Positions 46,262-55,393 of a stretch of 64,000 nt of DNA are shown here, in pieces. This DNA comes from a bacterium (GTDB taxonomy: Bacteria; Bacteroidota; Bacteroidia; Bacteroidales; Muribaculaceae): contig SFVH01000001.1 in NCBI GenBank assembly GCA_004561555.1, positions 1 to 64,000 on the forward strand, written 5' to 3'. The position numbers were made by a program, and so were the translations under genes. A model generated the notes under the pieces. It was not told the DNA's origin. It was given only the letters and a program-made list of their open reading frames with translations, and ran no database searches. The stretch's first letter is position 1; each line of letters starts with the position of its first letter.

Positions 46262-49177
46262 TTATAAGTGCTGAAGGAAATCCATAAGATTCACCTCGCG
46301 CTCAAGATTCATCTTCTTGCGCAGACGGTAACGAGTCATTTCCACACTTCTATACGACATATTGAGCAACGGCGCTATCTCTTTTGAGCTTAACCCCATC
46401 TTCAGATAGGCACAAAGTCGCTGGTCGTTGGCATTGAGTTGCGGGAACTTCTCAACGAGTCGCTTGAGGTAGTTTTCATATACCACATCAAAGTTTTGAG
46501 CGAACTTCTGCCAATCATCGTCGTGCGAGATATTCTCCTTGATAAGCCGCTGAATCTTATTGAGCTGTCTTACAGTCACCGGTGATAGTGGCGGAGTGTC
46601 ATCGCTCTCTTGAATTTTGTTGAGCTGATTTGAGATGTCTATGAGGATTTCGTTTTTCCTAATCACATTCATCGTGGCACTCGACAGCTCTTGCGATTTG
46701 TGGCGCACATCGTGTTCGAGTTGAGTGCTCTTCAGCCGAGAAATTTCATTCTCTCGTCGCAACGATTCCTCTTCCGCTTTACGCTTAAACTCGCGCAGCT
46801 CCTCTTCTTTACGTTTAGCCACCAATATTGCCGACTTTCGAGCTTTTTTCCTAACAAAAACAAACACCAAATATGCTGCTATGATAATCAAAATTATATA
46901 AATAATCCATGCCACAATCGACCGATACCACGGCGGCAAAATAGTGAATGTGAAAGCATACTCCGAGCGACTATCGTCGTAGCGATTGAAGGAGCGGATG
47001 TGGAGCGTATAAGTACCTTCATATAGCTGGGTGTATTCTTTGGAGTTGGCGGTGGAATAGGCACTCCATCCGGCATCGTAGTTTTCAAGATAATAGCTGT
47101 ATTGCACTGCTCCGTCTTCTCGATATTCGGGGCAAATAAACTCAAAGCGGAGAGAGTTGAGGCTGTAAGGCAACTCCATTACCTTATCATTCAGCGGTCC
47201 ACCGGCAGTGTAGATGAGCGAATCGGGGTCGGTGGAATAGATGTTGCTCACAAAAAGCTTGCTTTTCCAACTCACCTTATGGTCGCGGTCGGTGTTGATA
47301 AAGAAAAATCCGTCTTCGTTGGATATGAGCAGTTCGCGAGGCGAAACGAAGTTGAGATGCTCAAAGCCCACTATCAGTTTGTCAAGTAGAGGCTTATATG
47401 TAATCGAGTCGATGCTGTAGGTGCCGGTAGCGTTATAAAACGCTGCACAAATATACTTTCCCGACACTCCCCACACATCGTTATCCGGCGACTGATAGAG
47501 TCTTACAGAGGAGTGTGTTCCGAAAATACTGTTGAGCTTTTCGTTAGGAACCATACGGTCGGTATGGGCATTATAGCGGAAAAAACCTCCTTCGGTAGAG
47601 AAGGCGAGTTCGTTGTCTATTTTATATAGGGTATTATTTCTGTCGGTAGGGAAGCCCTTGGTGTGGTCGTAAAGCTTCACTTCTTCAAATTTAGAATAAT
47701 CTTTGCTGGGTCGCAATTTAAACACACCTTTCATCCAATGGCTTATCCAAATATTCCCCAAATCATCTTCATACATATGGCCTCCCACCTCGTCATAACC
47801 GGCAATACGATTAGCCATAGTCCATTGACCTCCCACACGTCGAAGGAGGAAGAAATTTTCGTAGGTTGAAGCGAGTGCCATATCCGGGTGTTTTTTCAAC
47901 GGAATTACCGCCCATGTACCCGGCACTCCTTCAATTTTACGCAACGTACTACCTTTAAGCTGATATAAGCCTCGGTCGCTGCTCACGAGCACATCTGAGG
48001 CAAGGGTGTCGATGCTCCACACTTGCCCTTTCATCAGCGATGAAGGCTTGACGGGTTCGGCATTCGATGATAGAGGATAAGGCATAGTGTATAGTCCCTG
48101 ATTGGTGCCCAAAACGAGGTCATTGTTGCGCAACAATGAAGCATATCCCGTGCCATAGACATAGGAGCCGAAGAGCGTGGAAATCGGAGAGTTGTAGAGC
48201 ACATAGTCGATGCCATTGTCCAATCCGAGCCAAATGTTGTCCATCCTGTCGAAGCTGATGCTCAACACGGTATTGTTTTGCATCCCGGTGTTCATATTCA
48301 CAAACGTATTGGCTCCGGTAGCAATATCTTTTACCACAACTCCTTTGTTTACGGTGCCAAACACTAATTCGCGCTCATTGGTGGCAGCACAAAACACTTG
48401 ATTTTCTTTCAGAAACGAATCGATATCCATGGGCATCGCCTCCGTGGTCACACCGTCATAAACAAACACGCCGTCAAACTCAGTGACTATCAACACTTTT
48501 CCCTTTTGCCACGGCAACAAAGAGCATACCCGCTTATTAACCAGCAGGTTGCTTCCTTGTATTGGCGTAAACGACGTGCCGTTGAGGATGCTCACTCCAT
48601 TTTCTTGAGTGGCTACTAACAAGCGATTGCCTATTAGAGCAGATGTAGTGATTTTATGACGCGAAGGAATGGCTATCGATTTCTTTCCGTCGAAACGCAA
48701 TATCTTGAAATCGCTCTGAAACCATATATATTCGCCCGATTGGTGGATATTCCATACCTCAGTGAAATGACGATCTTTCTGCGGAAGTGTGCCCACAAGA
48801 CTATGCCACACAAAATTACCATGTGAAGGGTCGTTGTAAAAATATCCGAATTCCTCTGAGCCTCCGGCATAAATTCTTCCGGTGTTTTCTTCAAAGAAGA
48901 CTGAGCGCACGGTAGTGTAATTGCCTAATTGGCATAGCGTCCACCGTTTGCCGTCAAACACGAGTAGTCCGTGATTGTTGGCAAACAACATCCTCCCATA
49001 ATTATCCTGAGTGACATCCCAGTTTTGAGTACCCCCCAAATAGGTCGACCGCGAATAGTTTCTCACCAAAGGATAGCTCGCCATAAGTGTGACGAAGGTG
49101 CTTATAAAGCATAAAAAAACAAAAATCCTTCTTGAAAAGGGTCTAATAATAACGAAAGAACTCTCCTGGCATTTCAT
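46262..49177 (-). CDS. Membrane-spanning one-component regulator of the beta-glucan locus (propeller, Y_Y_Y, LuxR-type HTH)
   Basis: About 971 residues from the ATG at 49177 (an ATG 30 codons upstream is possible). Signal-anchor at about 15-35 (FVFLCFISTFVTLMASYP), then propeller blades (GTQNWDVTQDNYGRMLFANN, DRMDNIWLGLDNG, DDLGNIWISHWMKGVFK) and a Y_Y_Y domain (YLENYDAGWSAYSTAN). A transmembrane helix at about 750-772 is followed by a charged coiled coil and a LuxR-like helix-turn-helix (LSSKEIAPLLNMSYRSVEMT). It has the same plan as the regulator at 4520 and no kinase. It lies divergent from a SusC gene that heads a beta-1,3-glucan locus, so it probably senses a laminarin-derived sugar in the periplasm. 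Confidence 0.88.
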   Translation of the reverse strand: MKCQESSFVIIRPFSRRIFVFLCFISTFVTLMASYPLVRNYSRSTYLGGTQNWDVTQDNYGRMLFANNHGLLVFDGKRWTLCQLGNYTTVRSVFFEENTGRIYAGGSEEFGYFYNDPSHGNFVWHSLVGTLPQKDRHFTEVWNIHQSGEYIWFQSDFKILRFDGKKSIAIPSRHKITTSALIGNRLLVATQENGVSILNGTSFTPIQGSNLLVNKRVCSLLPWQKGKVLIVTEFDGVFVYDGVTTEAMPMDIDSFLKENQVFCAATNERELVFGTVNKGVVVKDIATGANTFVNMNTGMQNNTVLSISFDRMDNIWLGLDNGIDYVLYNSPISTLFGSYVYGTGYASLLRNNDLVLGTNQGLYTMPYPLSSNAEPVKPSSLMKGQVWSIDTLASDVLVSSDRGLYQLKGSTLRKIEGVPGTWAVIPLKKHPDMALASTYENFFLLRRVGGQWTMANRIAGYDEVGGHMYEDDLGNIWISHWMKGVFKLRPSKDYSKFEEVKLYDHTKGFPTDRNNTLYKIDNELAFSTEGGFFRYNAHTDRMVPNEKLNSIFGTHSSVRLYQSPDNDVWGVSGKYICAAFYNATGTYSIDSITYKPLLDKLIVGFEHLNFVSPRELLISNEDGFFFINTDRDHKVSWKSKLFVSNIYSTDPDSLIYTAGGPLNDKVMELPYSLNSLRFEFICPEYREDGAVQYSYYLENYDAGWSAYSTANSKEYTQLYEGTYTLHIRSFNRYDDSRSEYAFTFTILPPWYRSIVAWIIYIILIIIAAYLVFVFVRKKARKSAILVAKRKEEELREFKRKAEEESLRRENEISRLKSTQLEHDVRHKSQELSSATMNVIRKNEILIDISNQLNKIQESDDTPPLSPVTVRQLNKIQRLIKENISHDDDWQKFAQNFDVVYENYLKRLVEKFPQLNANDQRLCAYLKMGLSSKEIAPLLNMSYRSVEMTRYRLRKKMNLEREVNLMDFLQHL

Positions 49178-49311
49178 ATGCAAAAAATATTTTTTCCAAA
49201 AATGCAAATATTTTTGCAGTTGAGGTGAAAATAAAAATATGTTATAAAACATATTTTTTATATTCAATTGATTTACAAGGATTTAATATTAATTGTTAAG
49301 GCATTGTTGTG

Positions 49312-49344
49312 GTGAGTAATGGTTCTTGTTGAGTTTTTTGTGAG
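49312..49344. promoter_or_regulatory. Possible operator repeats upstream of the beta-glucan susC promoter
   Basis: GTGAG (49312), TTGAG (49329) and GTGAG (49340) lie just upstream of the -33 element; the last two are 11 bases apart, one helical turn. Short and imperfect, so only a suggestion. Confidence 0.2.
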
Positions 49345-49353
49345 GTAAAAAAT

Positions 49354-49385
49354 TTGATTTCTACTTCATTATGATAGTAATTTTG
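49354..49385 (+). promoter_or_regulatory. Full promoter of the beta-glucan susC operon
   Basis: TTG at 49354-49356, 21-base spacer, perfect TAATTTTG at 49378-49385; ATG 60 bases downstream. Confidence 0.6.
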
Positions 49386-49444
49386 CGAAGAAAACCGACA
49401 TAAATCGATTATTCATCAAAAATTTAAATACCAACAACGTGAAT

Positions 49445-52400
49445 ATGAAACGTGTAACTCTATCAATTTGCATCTTGCTGATGGCAATGATTGCCTATGC
49501 GCAAGACATCAACATTTCCGGAGTTGTCACCTCTTCCGACGATGGCGAACCCCTAATCGGGGCAAGCATCCAAGTGAAAGGAAAGGCATCAGTGGGCACA
49601 GCCACAGACTTTGACGGTAATTATAATCTCACAGTTCCGGCAGGCAGCGTATTGCAGTTTTCTTATGTGGGACACACCACTATTGAAAAGAAAGTAGATC
49701 AATCACAAACACTCAATGTAGTGCTTCCCTCCGAATCACATGTACTTAATGAGGTGGTTGCTATCGGTTATGGCGTGATGAAGAAAAGTGACCTTACCGG
49801 CTCGGTGACCACGGTGGCTGCCGACAAACTCACAAAGACCCCTGCCGCAAGCCTTGCCAACGCTCTCCAAGGACAAGCCGCCGGTGTGACAATTAACAGC
49901 AACAGCGGACAGCCCGGAGCGGCACCGGAAGTGCGCATCCGCGGTGTGGGCACAGTCAACGGGGCTTCTCCTATATATGTAGTAGATGGTATCATCGTCG
50001 ATGATATCACCTTCCTCTCGCCAAACGACATTGAAAGCACCGAAATCTTGAAAGACGCATCGGCAACCGCCATCTACGGCTCTCGTGGTGCAAACGGTGT
50101 AATTATCGTGACCACTCGCACCGGTAAAAAGGGCGAACGCACGAGAGTGTCACTCGACGCATACGTAGGACTGCAGCAGCGTTGGCGCAAGCTTGACGTA
50201 ATGAGCGCCCAAGACTTTGCGGCAACAAAAGTGGCAATCAACGGCACTGCCTCTGAAAAGAAGTTTTTCAACCAATACGGTTTTAACAAGTGGTTGTCGG
50301 CATTCAGTCTCGGCACTTCAAAATATTATCCCACAGTCTATGATGCAGAGAAAAATCCTGAAGGATTGGATTATTCGCTGATTGACACCGACTGGCAAGA
50401 CGAAGTATTTCAAGATGCTTTGGTGCAAAACTACCACCTGTCAATCGATGGCGGTAGCGAAAAGACATCCTACTCACTCTCAGGAAGCTGGTATTCGCAA
50501 GAGGGTACAATTATTGGCTCCAAATATCAACGTCTGACAGTGAGACTCAACACCCAACATGAAGTAAATAATTGGCTCAAGGTGGGCGAAAACGTATCGT
50601 TTATGAGTTCGACGGCACGCAACGCGATGAACAACTCGGAAAGCGCCGGAGCGTCAGTGCTATCCGCAGCCTTTGCCATGGCACCGTGGGACCCCGTGCG
50701 CTACCCCGAAGGCTCTGTCAATCGTCAAGGCGACGACCTCAGCGGACAGATTTCTGCCGGCTCCAACTTCAAGAATGTTACCAACCCAATCAGCATGGTT
50801 GAACACAGTCATCCGAAAAATCGCAACGAGCGCTTTGTGGGCAACGTATTTGCCGAAATCAATCCTCTTGAAGGCTTGACATTCCGCTCCACCTTCAGCT
50901 TCGACTACAACATTGCTACCAACAAGTTGTTTAAAGACAAATATGAATATTCAGCCTACGACAAAAACGACAAGAATTTCCTTTCATCGGATATTGGTCG
51001 CACATATAATTGGACGGTAGACAATATTCTCACCTACGCCCGCACAATAGGCAAGCACGACTTCTCTGCAATGGTGGGTCAGACTGTGGAAGAATACAAT
51101 TGGACCAACATCGGAGGCTCCGGCTCCACCATTCTCAATCCTGTGGAAAAGAATTGGTATCTGTCGCAAGTGACCGACGACTTCTCTCGCCCGTCGGAAG
51201 GCGTAAGCCGCAACCGCAGGGTGTCAATGCTCGGACGTTTGCACTATAGCTACAACAACCGCTATCTCATCACCTTCAACTTCCGTGCTGACGGCTCAAG
51301 CAAATTTCCCGACAAACCATGGGGCTACTTCCCCTCCACAGCATTAGCATGGAAAATCAGCGAAGAAGGCTTTATGAAAGACTTCAGCAACCTTGATATG
51401 CTCAAGATACGTGCAGGCTGGGGACGCGTGGGCAATGACAATATCGGCAACGATGCTTTCACCCTCACAATGTTTAACACCGGACCTACATTTGTTGATT
51501 ATGTGTTTGGCAAAGACCAACAACTTGCCAATGGTGCCACCGTGCTCACTTGGATTAACCAAGGCGGACACTGGGAAAATACCGAGCAATGGAGTGCCGG
51601 CGTAGACTTCGGATTGTGGAAAAACCGACTGACCGGCTCAGTGGATTTCTTCTTACGCAACACTAAAGATATGCTTATGAGTGTTACCGCTCCGGCTCAC
51701 GTGGGCAACCGCTATTCTTCAACAGCTAATGTGGGCACCGTGCGCAACCGCGGTATTGAAATCACCCTCGAACATCGCAACCAACTCGGCGACTTCGGCT
51801 ATTCTATCGGTGGTAACGTGTCATTTATCGACAACGAACTTACCGGGCTCAACGGAGGCTCTCCCATTTATTCCGGATATAACAATGTGACAGTAGTAGA
51901 CCAAGGCTATCCTCTTTACTACTTCTGGGGATATGAATATGAAGGCGTATATAAGACCGATGAGGAGGTGCTCGAATATCTCCACGGCTATACAGCACTC
52001 GACACCCCGTTCCATGCCGGCGATGCAAAATATAAAGACAACAATGGCGACGGAAAAATCGACGACAACGACCGCACAAAGTTAGGTTCAAGCATCCCAT
52101 GGCTCAACTATGGTCTCAACGTAGGTGCCAGCTGGAAAAACTTCGACCTACAGCTCTTCTTCCAAGGTGTGGCAGGCAATAAAATCTACAATCAAATGCG
52201 CCACCGCCTTGAGGGCAACGGCTCCACATCAATCCTTAGCCCTGTAATGTCGGAAGCATGGATGGCACACACCGACGAAGAAGGCAACACCTACTACGAC
52301 GGCAGCCTCCCCAACCCCAAGAACTCCGTAAACTACTACGTTTCCGACCGCTTCTTGGAAAACGGCTCATATTTCCGCTTGAAAAATATGCAAATAGGCT

Positions 52401-52585
52401 ACACCATCCCGACAAGTGCACTTCACAAAGTGGGATTGCAATCATGTCGCATATATCTCCAAGGCAGCAACTTGCTCACCGCCACAAAATATAAAGGCTT
52501 CGACCCGGAAGTGGGTGGCAGCATCGATTACGGCAACTATCCGCAAGCCCGCTCATTTATCCTTGGCGCCAACATTTCATTCTAA
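49445..52585 (+). CDS. SusC-family TonB-dependent transporter of the beta-1,3-glucan locus
   Basis: 1046 residues from the ATG at 49445. Signal peptide ends near residue 20 (IAYAQD), carboxypeptidase-regulatory-like domain (ISGVVTSSDDGEPLIGASIQ), LNEVVAIGYG near 100, plug with TAIYGSRGANGVIIVTTRTG, and a barrel ending in LGANISF. It imports beta-glucan oligosaccharides, judged by the five downstream genes for GH16, GH3 and GH128 enzymes and a surface protein. First gene of the locus; susD follows after 21 bases. Confidence 0.95.
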   Translation: MKRVTLSICILLMAMIAYAQDINISGVVTSSDDGEPLIGASIQVKGKASVGTATDFDGNYNLTVPAGSVLQFSYVGHTTIEKKVDQSQTLNVVLPSESHVLNEVVAIGYGVMKKSDLTGSVTTVAADKLTKTPAASLANALQGQAAGVTINSNSGQPGAAPEVRIRGVGTVNGASPIYVVDGIIVDDITFLSPNDIESTEILKDASATAIYGSRGANGVIIVTTRTGKKGERTRVSLDAYVGLQQRWRKLDVMSAQDFAATKVAINGTASEKKFFNQYGFNKWLSAFSLGTSKYYPTVYDAEKNPEGLDYSLIDTDWQDEVFQDALVQNYHLSIDGGSEKTSYSLSGSWYSQEGTIIGSKYQRLTVRLNTQHEVNNWLKVGENVSFMSSTARNAMNNSESAGASVLSAAFAMAPWDPVRYPEGSVNRQGDDLSGQISAGSNFKNVTNPISMVEHSHPKNRNERFVGNVFAEINPLEGLTFRSTFSFDYNIATNKLFKDKYEYSAYDKNDKNFLSSDIGRTYNWTVDNILTYARTIGKHDFSAMVGQTVEEYNWTNIGGSGSTILNPVEKNWYLSQVTDDFSRPSEGVSRNRRVSMLGRLHYSYNNRYLITFNFRADGSSKFPDKPWGYFPSTALAWKISEEGFMKDFSNLDMLKIRAGWGRVGNDNIGNDAFTLTMFNTGPTFVDYVFGKDQQLANGATVLTWINQGGHWENTEQWSAGVDFGLWKNRLTGSVDFFLRNTKDMLMSVTAPAHVGNRYSSTANVGTVRNRGIEITLEHRNQLGDFGYSIGGNVSFIDNELTGLNGGSPIYSGYNNVTVVDQGYPLYYFWGYEYEGVYKTDEEVLEYLHGYTALDTPFHAGDAKYKDNNGDGKIDDNDRTKLGSSIPWLNYGLNVGASWKNFDLQLFFQGVAGNKIYNQMRHRLEGNGSTSILSPVMSEAWMAHTDEEGNTYYDGSLPNPKNSVNYYVSDRFLENGSYFRLKNMQIGYTIPTSALHKVGLQSCRIYLQGSNLLTATKYKGFDPEVGGSIDYGNYPQARSFILGANISF

Positions 52586-52606
52586 CCCTAAAATTTGCAT
52601 AACACA

Positions 52607-54184
52607 ATGAAAACAAAACATATTTTCAACGCATTTTGCGGGTTGGCACTGCTCGCCGGCCTTACCTCCTGCAACGATTGGCTGAAGGATGAAACTCCGG
52701 GTAAAACCAACCTCGATGACTTCTTCACCTCCGGCGAAACAGCCATACAAACGGTGAATGCCGCCTACACTCCATTGGCATGGGAATTTAACAGCACCTA
52801 TTTCTCCGAATGGTTTATCGGCGACATTGCCTCCGATGATGCCCTGAAGGGAGGTCAAAACATTGCCGATATGGCAGATGCCTACGACATTGAGAATTTC
52901 AAGACCAATGCCAACAATTCCCTCTTGCTTGACTTCTATCGCGCACAATATCAAGGCATCCAACGCTGCAACCTCGCAATAGAGCAGGTGGCAAAAATGG
53001 ACCTTGACGACACCCTCTCTGAAGAATTAAAAACTCGTCTGATAGGCGAAGCTCATTTTATGCGCGGGTACTACTACTTCAGATTGGTGAGAATATTCGG
53101 TGGAGTGCCCTATGTAGACAAAAACATTGATTCGTCGGACAATTGGCATCAGCCGAGAGCATCGGTCGACGACATCTACCGACACATCATCGAAGACTTC
53201 ACCGCTGCCGAGAGTATGTTGTGTAACAAGAGCAAATATGCCGCCGAAGACCTCGGTCGCGCCACAAAAGGAGCCGCTCAAGCAATGTTGCTCAAGACTT
53301 ACCTCTATATGCATGACTACGATAACGCATATGTTTGGGGCAAGAAGTTTATGGAAGATCAAAACAATGAGTATTCTCTTTGTGCCAATTATATGGATAA
53401 TTTCACCCTTGCCGGCGAAAACGGACAGGAATCGGTGTTTGAAATCCAATATATGGAAGACCCGACGAGCGACTACGGCGAAGGCTTCGGCTTCACTCGC
53501 GGCACCTTCACCACCATCCTCACTCGCAGCCGCGCCGCCTCTTTGGGCAGCAATGCAGGCTGGGGCTTCAACCACCCGACACAAAACCTTTATGACGAGT
53601 TTGAACCCGGCGACCCTCGTCGCGACCTCACTATCAGCAAGCCTACCGACAGCGAGATAGAGTCGAACAGCGACCTCACCTACTTGGGAAGCTACTACAC
53701 CAACAACAAGACCTCCCTTTATGAGAACGGAGCCTACATTCCCCTGTCGCATGCCACCCGCAGCCCGCTCAACTATCGTCTTATCCGTCTGTCGGATGTC
53801 AAGTTGATGTATGCCGAAGCGGCTCTTGAAAGCGGCAAAGACATTAACACCGCCAAACAACAGCTCAACGACGTGCGTGCTCGTGTAGGAATGGCTGCCT
53901 TCCCCGGTTACCTCGGATATAACGACAACAAAGATGACCTACGCCGTGCCATCCGCCATGAGCGTCGCGTGGAACTTGCAATGGAGGGGCACCGCTGGTT
54001 TGACCTCTGTCGTTGGGGCATCGCTTACGAAGTGATGGATAAAGACAATGGTTCATACGGCAAAACCGAGAGCGCGGCAGCTCGCGCCGAAATGGCATCG
54101 TTCATCAAAGGCAAACACGAGCTCTTCCCCATCCCGGCAGAAGAAATCAACCTCAACCCAATGGACCAAAACTACGGGTATTGA
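52607..54184 (+). CDS. SusD-family glycan-binding lipoprotein of the beta-1,3-glucan locus
   Basis: 525 residues from the ATG at 52607. Lipid-modified Cys22 (AGLTSCNDW). SusD N-terminal segment (LDDFFTSGETAIQTVNAAY), TPR-like core (GEAHFMRGYYYFRLVRIFGG), and the end block RRAIRHERRVELAMEGHRWF followed by LFPIPAEEI. It acts as the lid of the SusC transporter and binds the polymer at the surface. Followed by a strong hairpin at 54198 before the next gene. Confidence 0.95.
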   Translation: MKTKHIFNAFCGLALLAGLTSCNDWLKDETPGKTNLDDFFTSGETAIQTVNAAYTPLAWEFNSTYFSEWFIGDIASDDALKGGQNIADMADAYDIENFKTNANNSLLLDFYRAQYQGIQRCNLAIEQVAKMDLDDTLSEELKTRLIGEAHFMRGYYYFRLVRIFGGVPYVDKNIDSSDNWHQPRASVDDIYRHIIEDFTAAESMLCNKSKYAAEDLGRATKGAAQAMLLKTYLYMHDYDNAYVWGKKFMEDQNNEYSLCANYMDNFTLAGENGQESVFEIQYMEDPTSDYGEGFGFTRGTFTTILTRSRAASLGSNAGWGFNHPTQNLYDEFEPGDPRRDLTISKPTDSEIESNSDLTYLGSYYTNNKTSLYENGAYIPLSHATRSPLNYRLIRLSDVKLMYAEAALESGKDINTAKQQLNDVRARVGMAAFPGYLGYNDNKDDLRRAIRHERRVELAMEGHRWFDLCRWGIAYEVMDKDNGSYGKTESAAARAEMASFIKGKHELFPIPAEEINLNPMDQNYGY

Positions 54185-54197
54185 TAAATGACTCACC

Positions 54198-54233
54198 GAT
54201 TTCAGCGGGAAGCTCCCGCCTCTCGCTGAAATC
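54198..54233 (+). terminator. Intercistronic hairpin after susD
   Basis: GATTTCAGCG (54198-54207) and CGCTGAAATC (54224-54233) form a perfect 10-bp stem, with a second small inverted repeat in the loop. There is no T tract, so it is more likely an mRNA-processing or stabilising element, or a leaky stop, than a full terminator. Confidence 0.5.
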
Positions 54234-54293
54234 ATTAATCAGCAACAAAACAACTAACAAATAACATTTACCTAACTTTAAAATTAAATCATT

Positions 54294-55223
54294 ATGAAAA
54301 AATTGACTCTATTGGCTGCTATGGCAGTTGCAGGTATCAGTGTAGCTAACGCACAGTATGTGGTTGACCCTTCGTTGTCAAGAACCAACGGTGCAAAGTA
54401 TGACGCAATCCTTTTAGACCAAGCATCAATTGATGGTCTCACCAACAGTGGCAAGGTAGTGCAAGACCTCCGCATGGATGACACTACAAAGTTTCTTTAT
54501 GTATGGGATGGCACATTCGTTGCCGGCGACGGCTCTTATCCCGGTGTTGATATGCAAATGGACGGCTATACCTCCCTCGATGTAGCATCCGCGGGATGGT
54601 CAGGCGCCGGCTTCTGCATGGTTGGCACTCCGGCAAAATTGAGCCACATCAGCGACGACACCCACTTGCACATTGGTTTCCGTTCGACCAACACACCGAC
54701 ATCTGTCGCATTTATCGTGCTTGATGGCAACGACTATGGAGTAGACGCCAACAAATGGTCACCTGCAAAATTCTCTGTAGGCTCTACTGCATTTAACGAC
54801 AACGGCACTGTATTCCCGTTGGTTGGCAATTTTGATGCCGGTGGCGACTGGGCTGCTGTTGACATCACTCTTGGTCAACTCAAGAAATTGTGGCCGGCAT
54901 TCAGCTACAAGCAAGCTGATTTCGGTGGCAACATCCTTGCCTTCCTCGCCGGTGGCGTTACAGGCACTAACATCTGCCTCGATGCCGTTTACTTCTATTC
55001 TCCCGAAGGTGGCGCAGTAGACACTCTTGGCGCCGACAATACTGAAATCGTTGTCACTTCACGCACTATCAGCGCACCTCAAGCCAAAGGCATCAGCCTT
55101 TACAACACAACCGGTCAACTCGTGAAAGAAGTAAAGACCTCAATCATGGGCATCGAAGGCTTGGCATCAGGTGTTTATGTAGTGAGAGCAGGCAATGCAG
55201 TGAAGAAAGTGGTTTTGAAATAA
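54294..55223 (+). CDS. T9SS-sorted surface protein of the beta-glucan locus, unknown family
   Basis: 309 residues with signal peptide ending near residue 20 (VANAQY). The middle (about 25-230) is beta-rich with many Trp, Asp and Gly (FLYVWDGTFVAG, ASAGWSGAGFCMVG, LHIGFRSTNTPTS) and looks like one carbohydrate-binding-type jelly roll. I do not recognise the family. The last 50 residues (GISLYNTTGQLVKEV to KKVVLK) form a T9SS-like sorting domain. In the place where similar loci carry a surface glycan-binding protein, it probably binds beta-glucan on the cell surface. No catalytic motif was found. Confidence 0.7.
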   Translation: MKKLTLLAAMAVAGISVANAQYVVDPSLSRTNGAKYDAILLDQASIDGLTNSGKVVQDLRMDDTTKFLYVWDGTFVAGDGSYPGVDMQMDGYTSLDVASAGWSGAGFCMVGTPAKLSHISDDTHLHIGFRSTNTPTSVAFIVLDGNDYGVDANKWSPAKFSVGSTAFNDNGTVFPLVGNFDAGGDWAAVDITLGQLKKLWPAFSYKQADFGGNILAFLAGGVTGTNICLDAVYFYSPEGGAVDTLGADNTEIVVTSRTISAPQAKGISLYNTTGQLVKEVKTSIMGIEGLASGVYVVRAGNAVKKVVLK

Positions 55224-55264
55224 TCTTTTTTGGAATTTATTTTCCCGACAAACTCACTAACTCC

Positions 55265-55292
55265 GGCAGGACGGCACAACGTCCGTCCTGCC
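55265..55292 (+). terminator. Hairpin between the surface protein gene and the GH16 gene
   Basis: GGCAGGACG (55265-55273) and CGTCCTGCC (55284-55292) form a 9-bp stem; ATTTCTT follows. A second short repeat CGACGA-TCGTCG lies about 15 bases on. Probably a leaky stop that sets enzyme levels below those of SusC, SusD and the surface protein. Confidence 0.5.
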
Positions 55293-55393
55293 ATTTCTTA
55301 AAAGTCCGACGACCATCGTCGGCAGACATACAGGAAGCCGACACCTGACAATGCGGCAAAGCGGAAAATAAAACATCAAAACAAACTCTCAAT

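Noticed and set aside
53027..53860. 277-codon open frame on the minus strand inside susD
   Set aside because: Lies fully antisense to a clear SusD gene; low-complexity Val/Gly/Ala/Phe content is the mirror of SusD codons and shows no domain.
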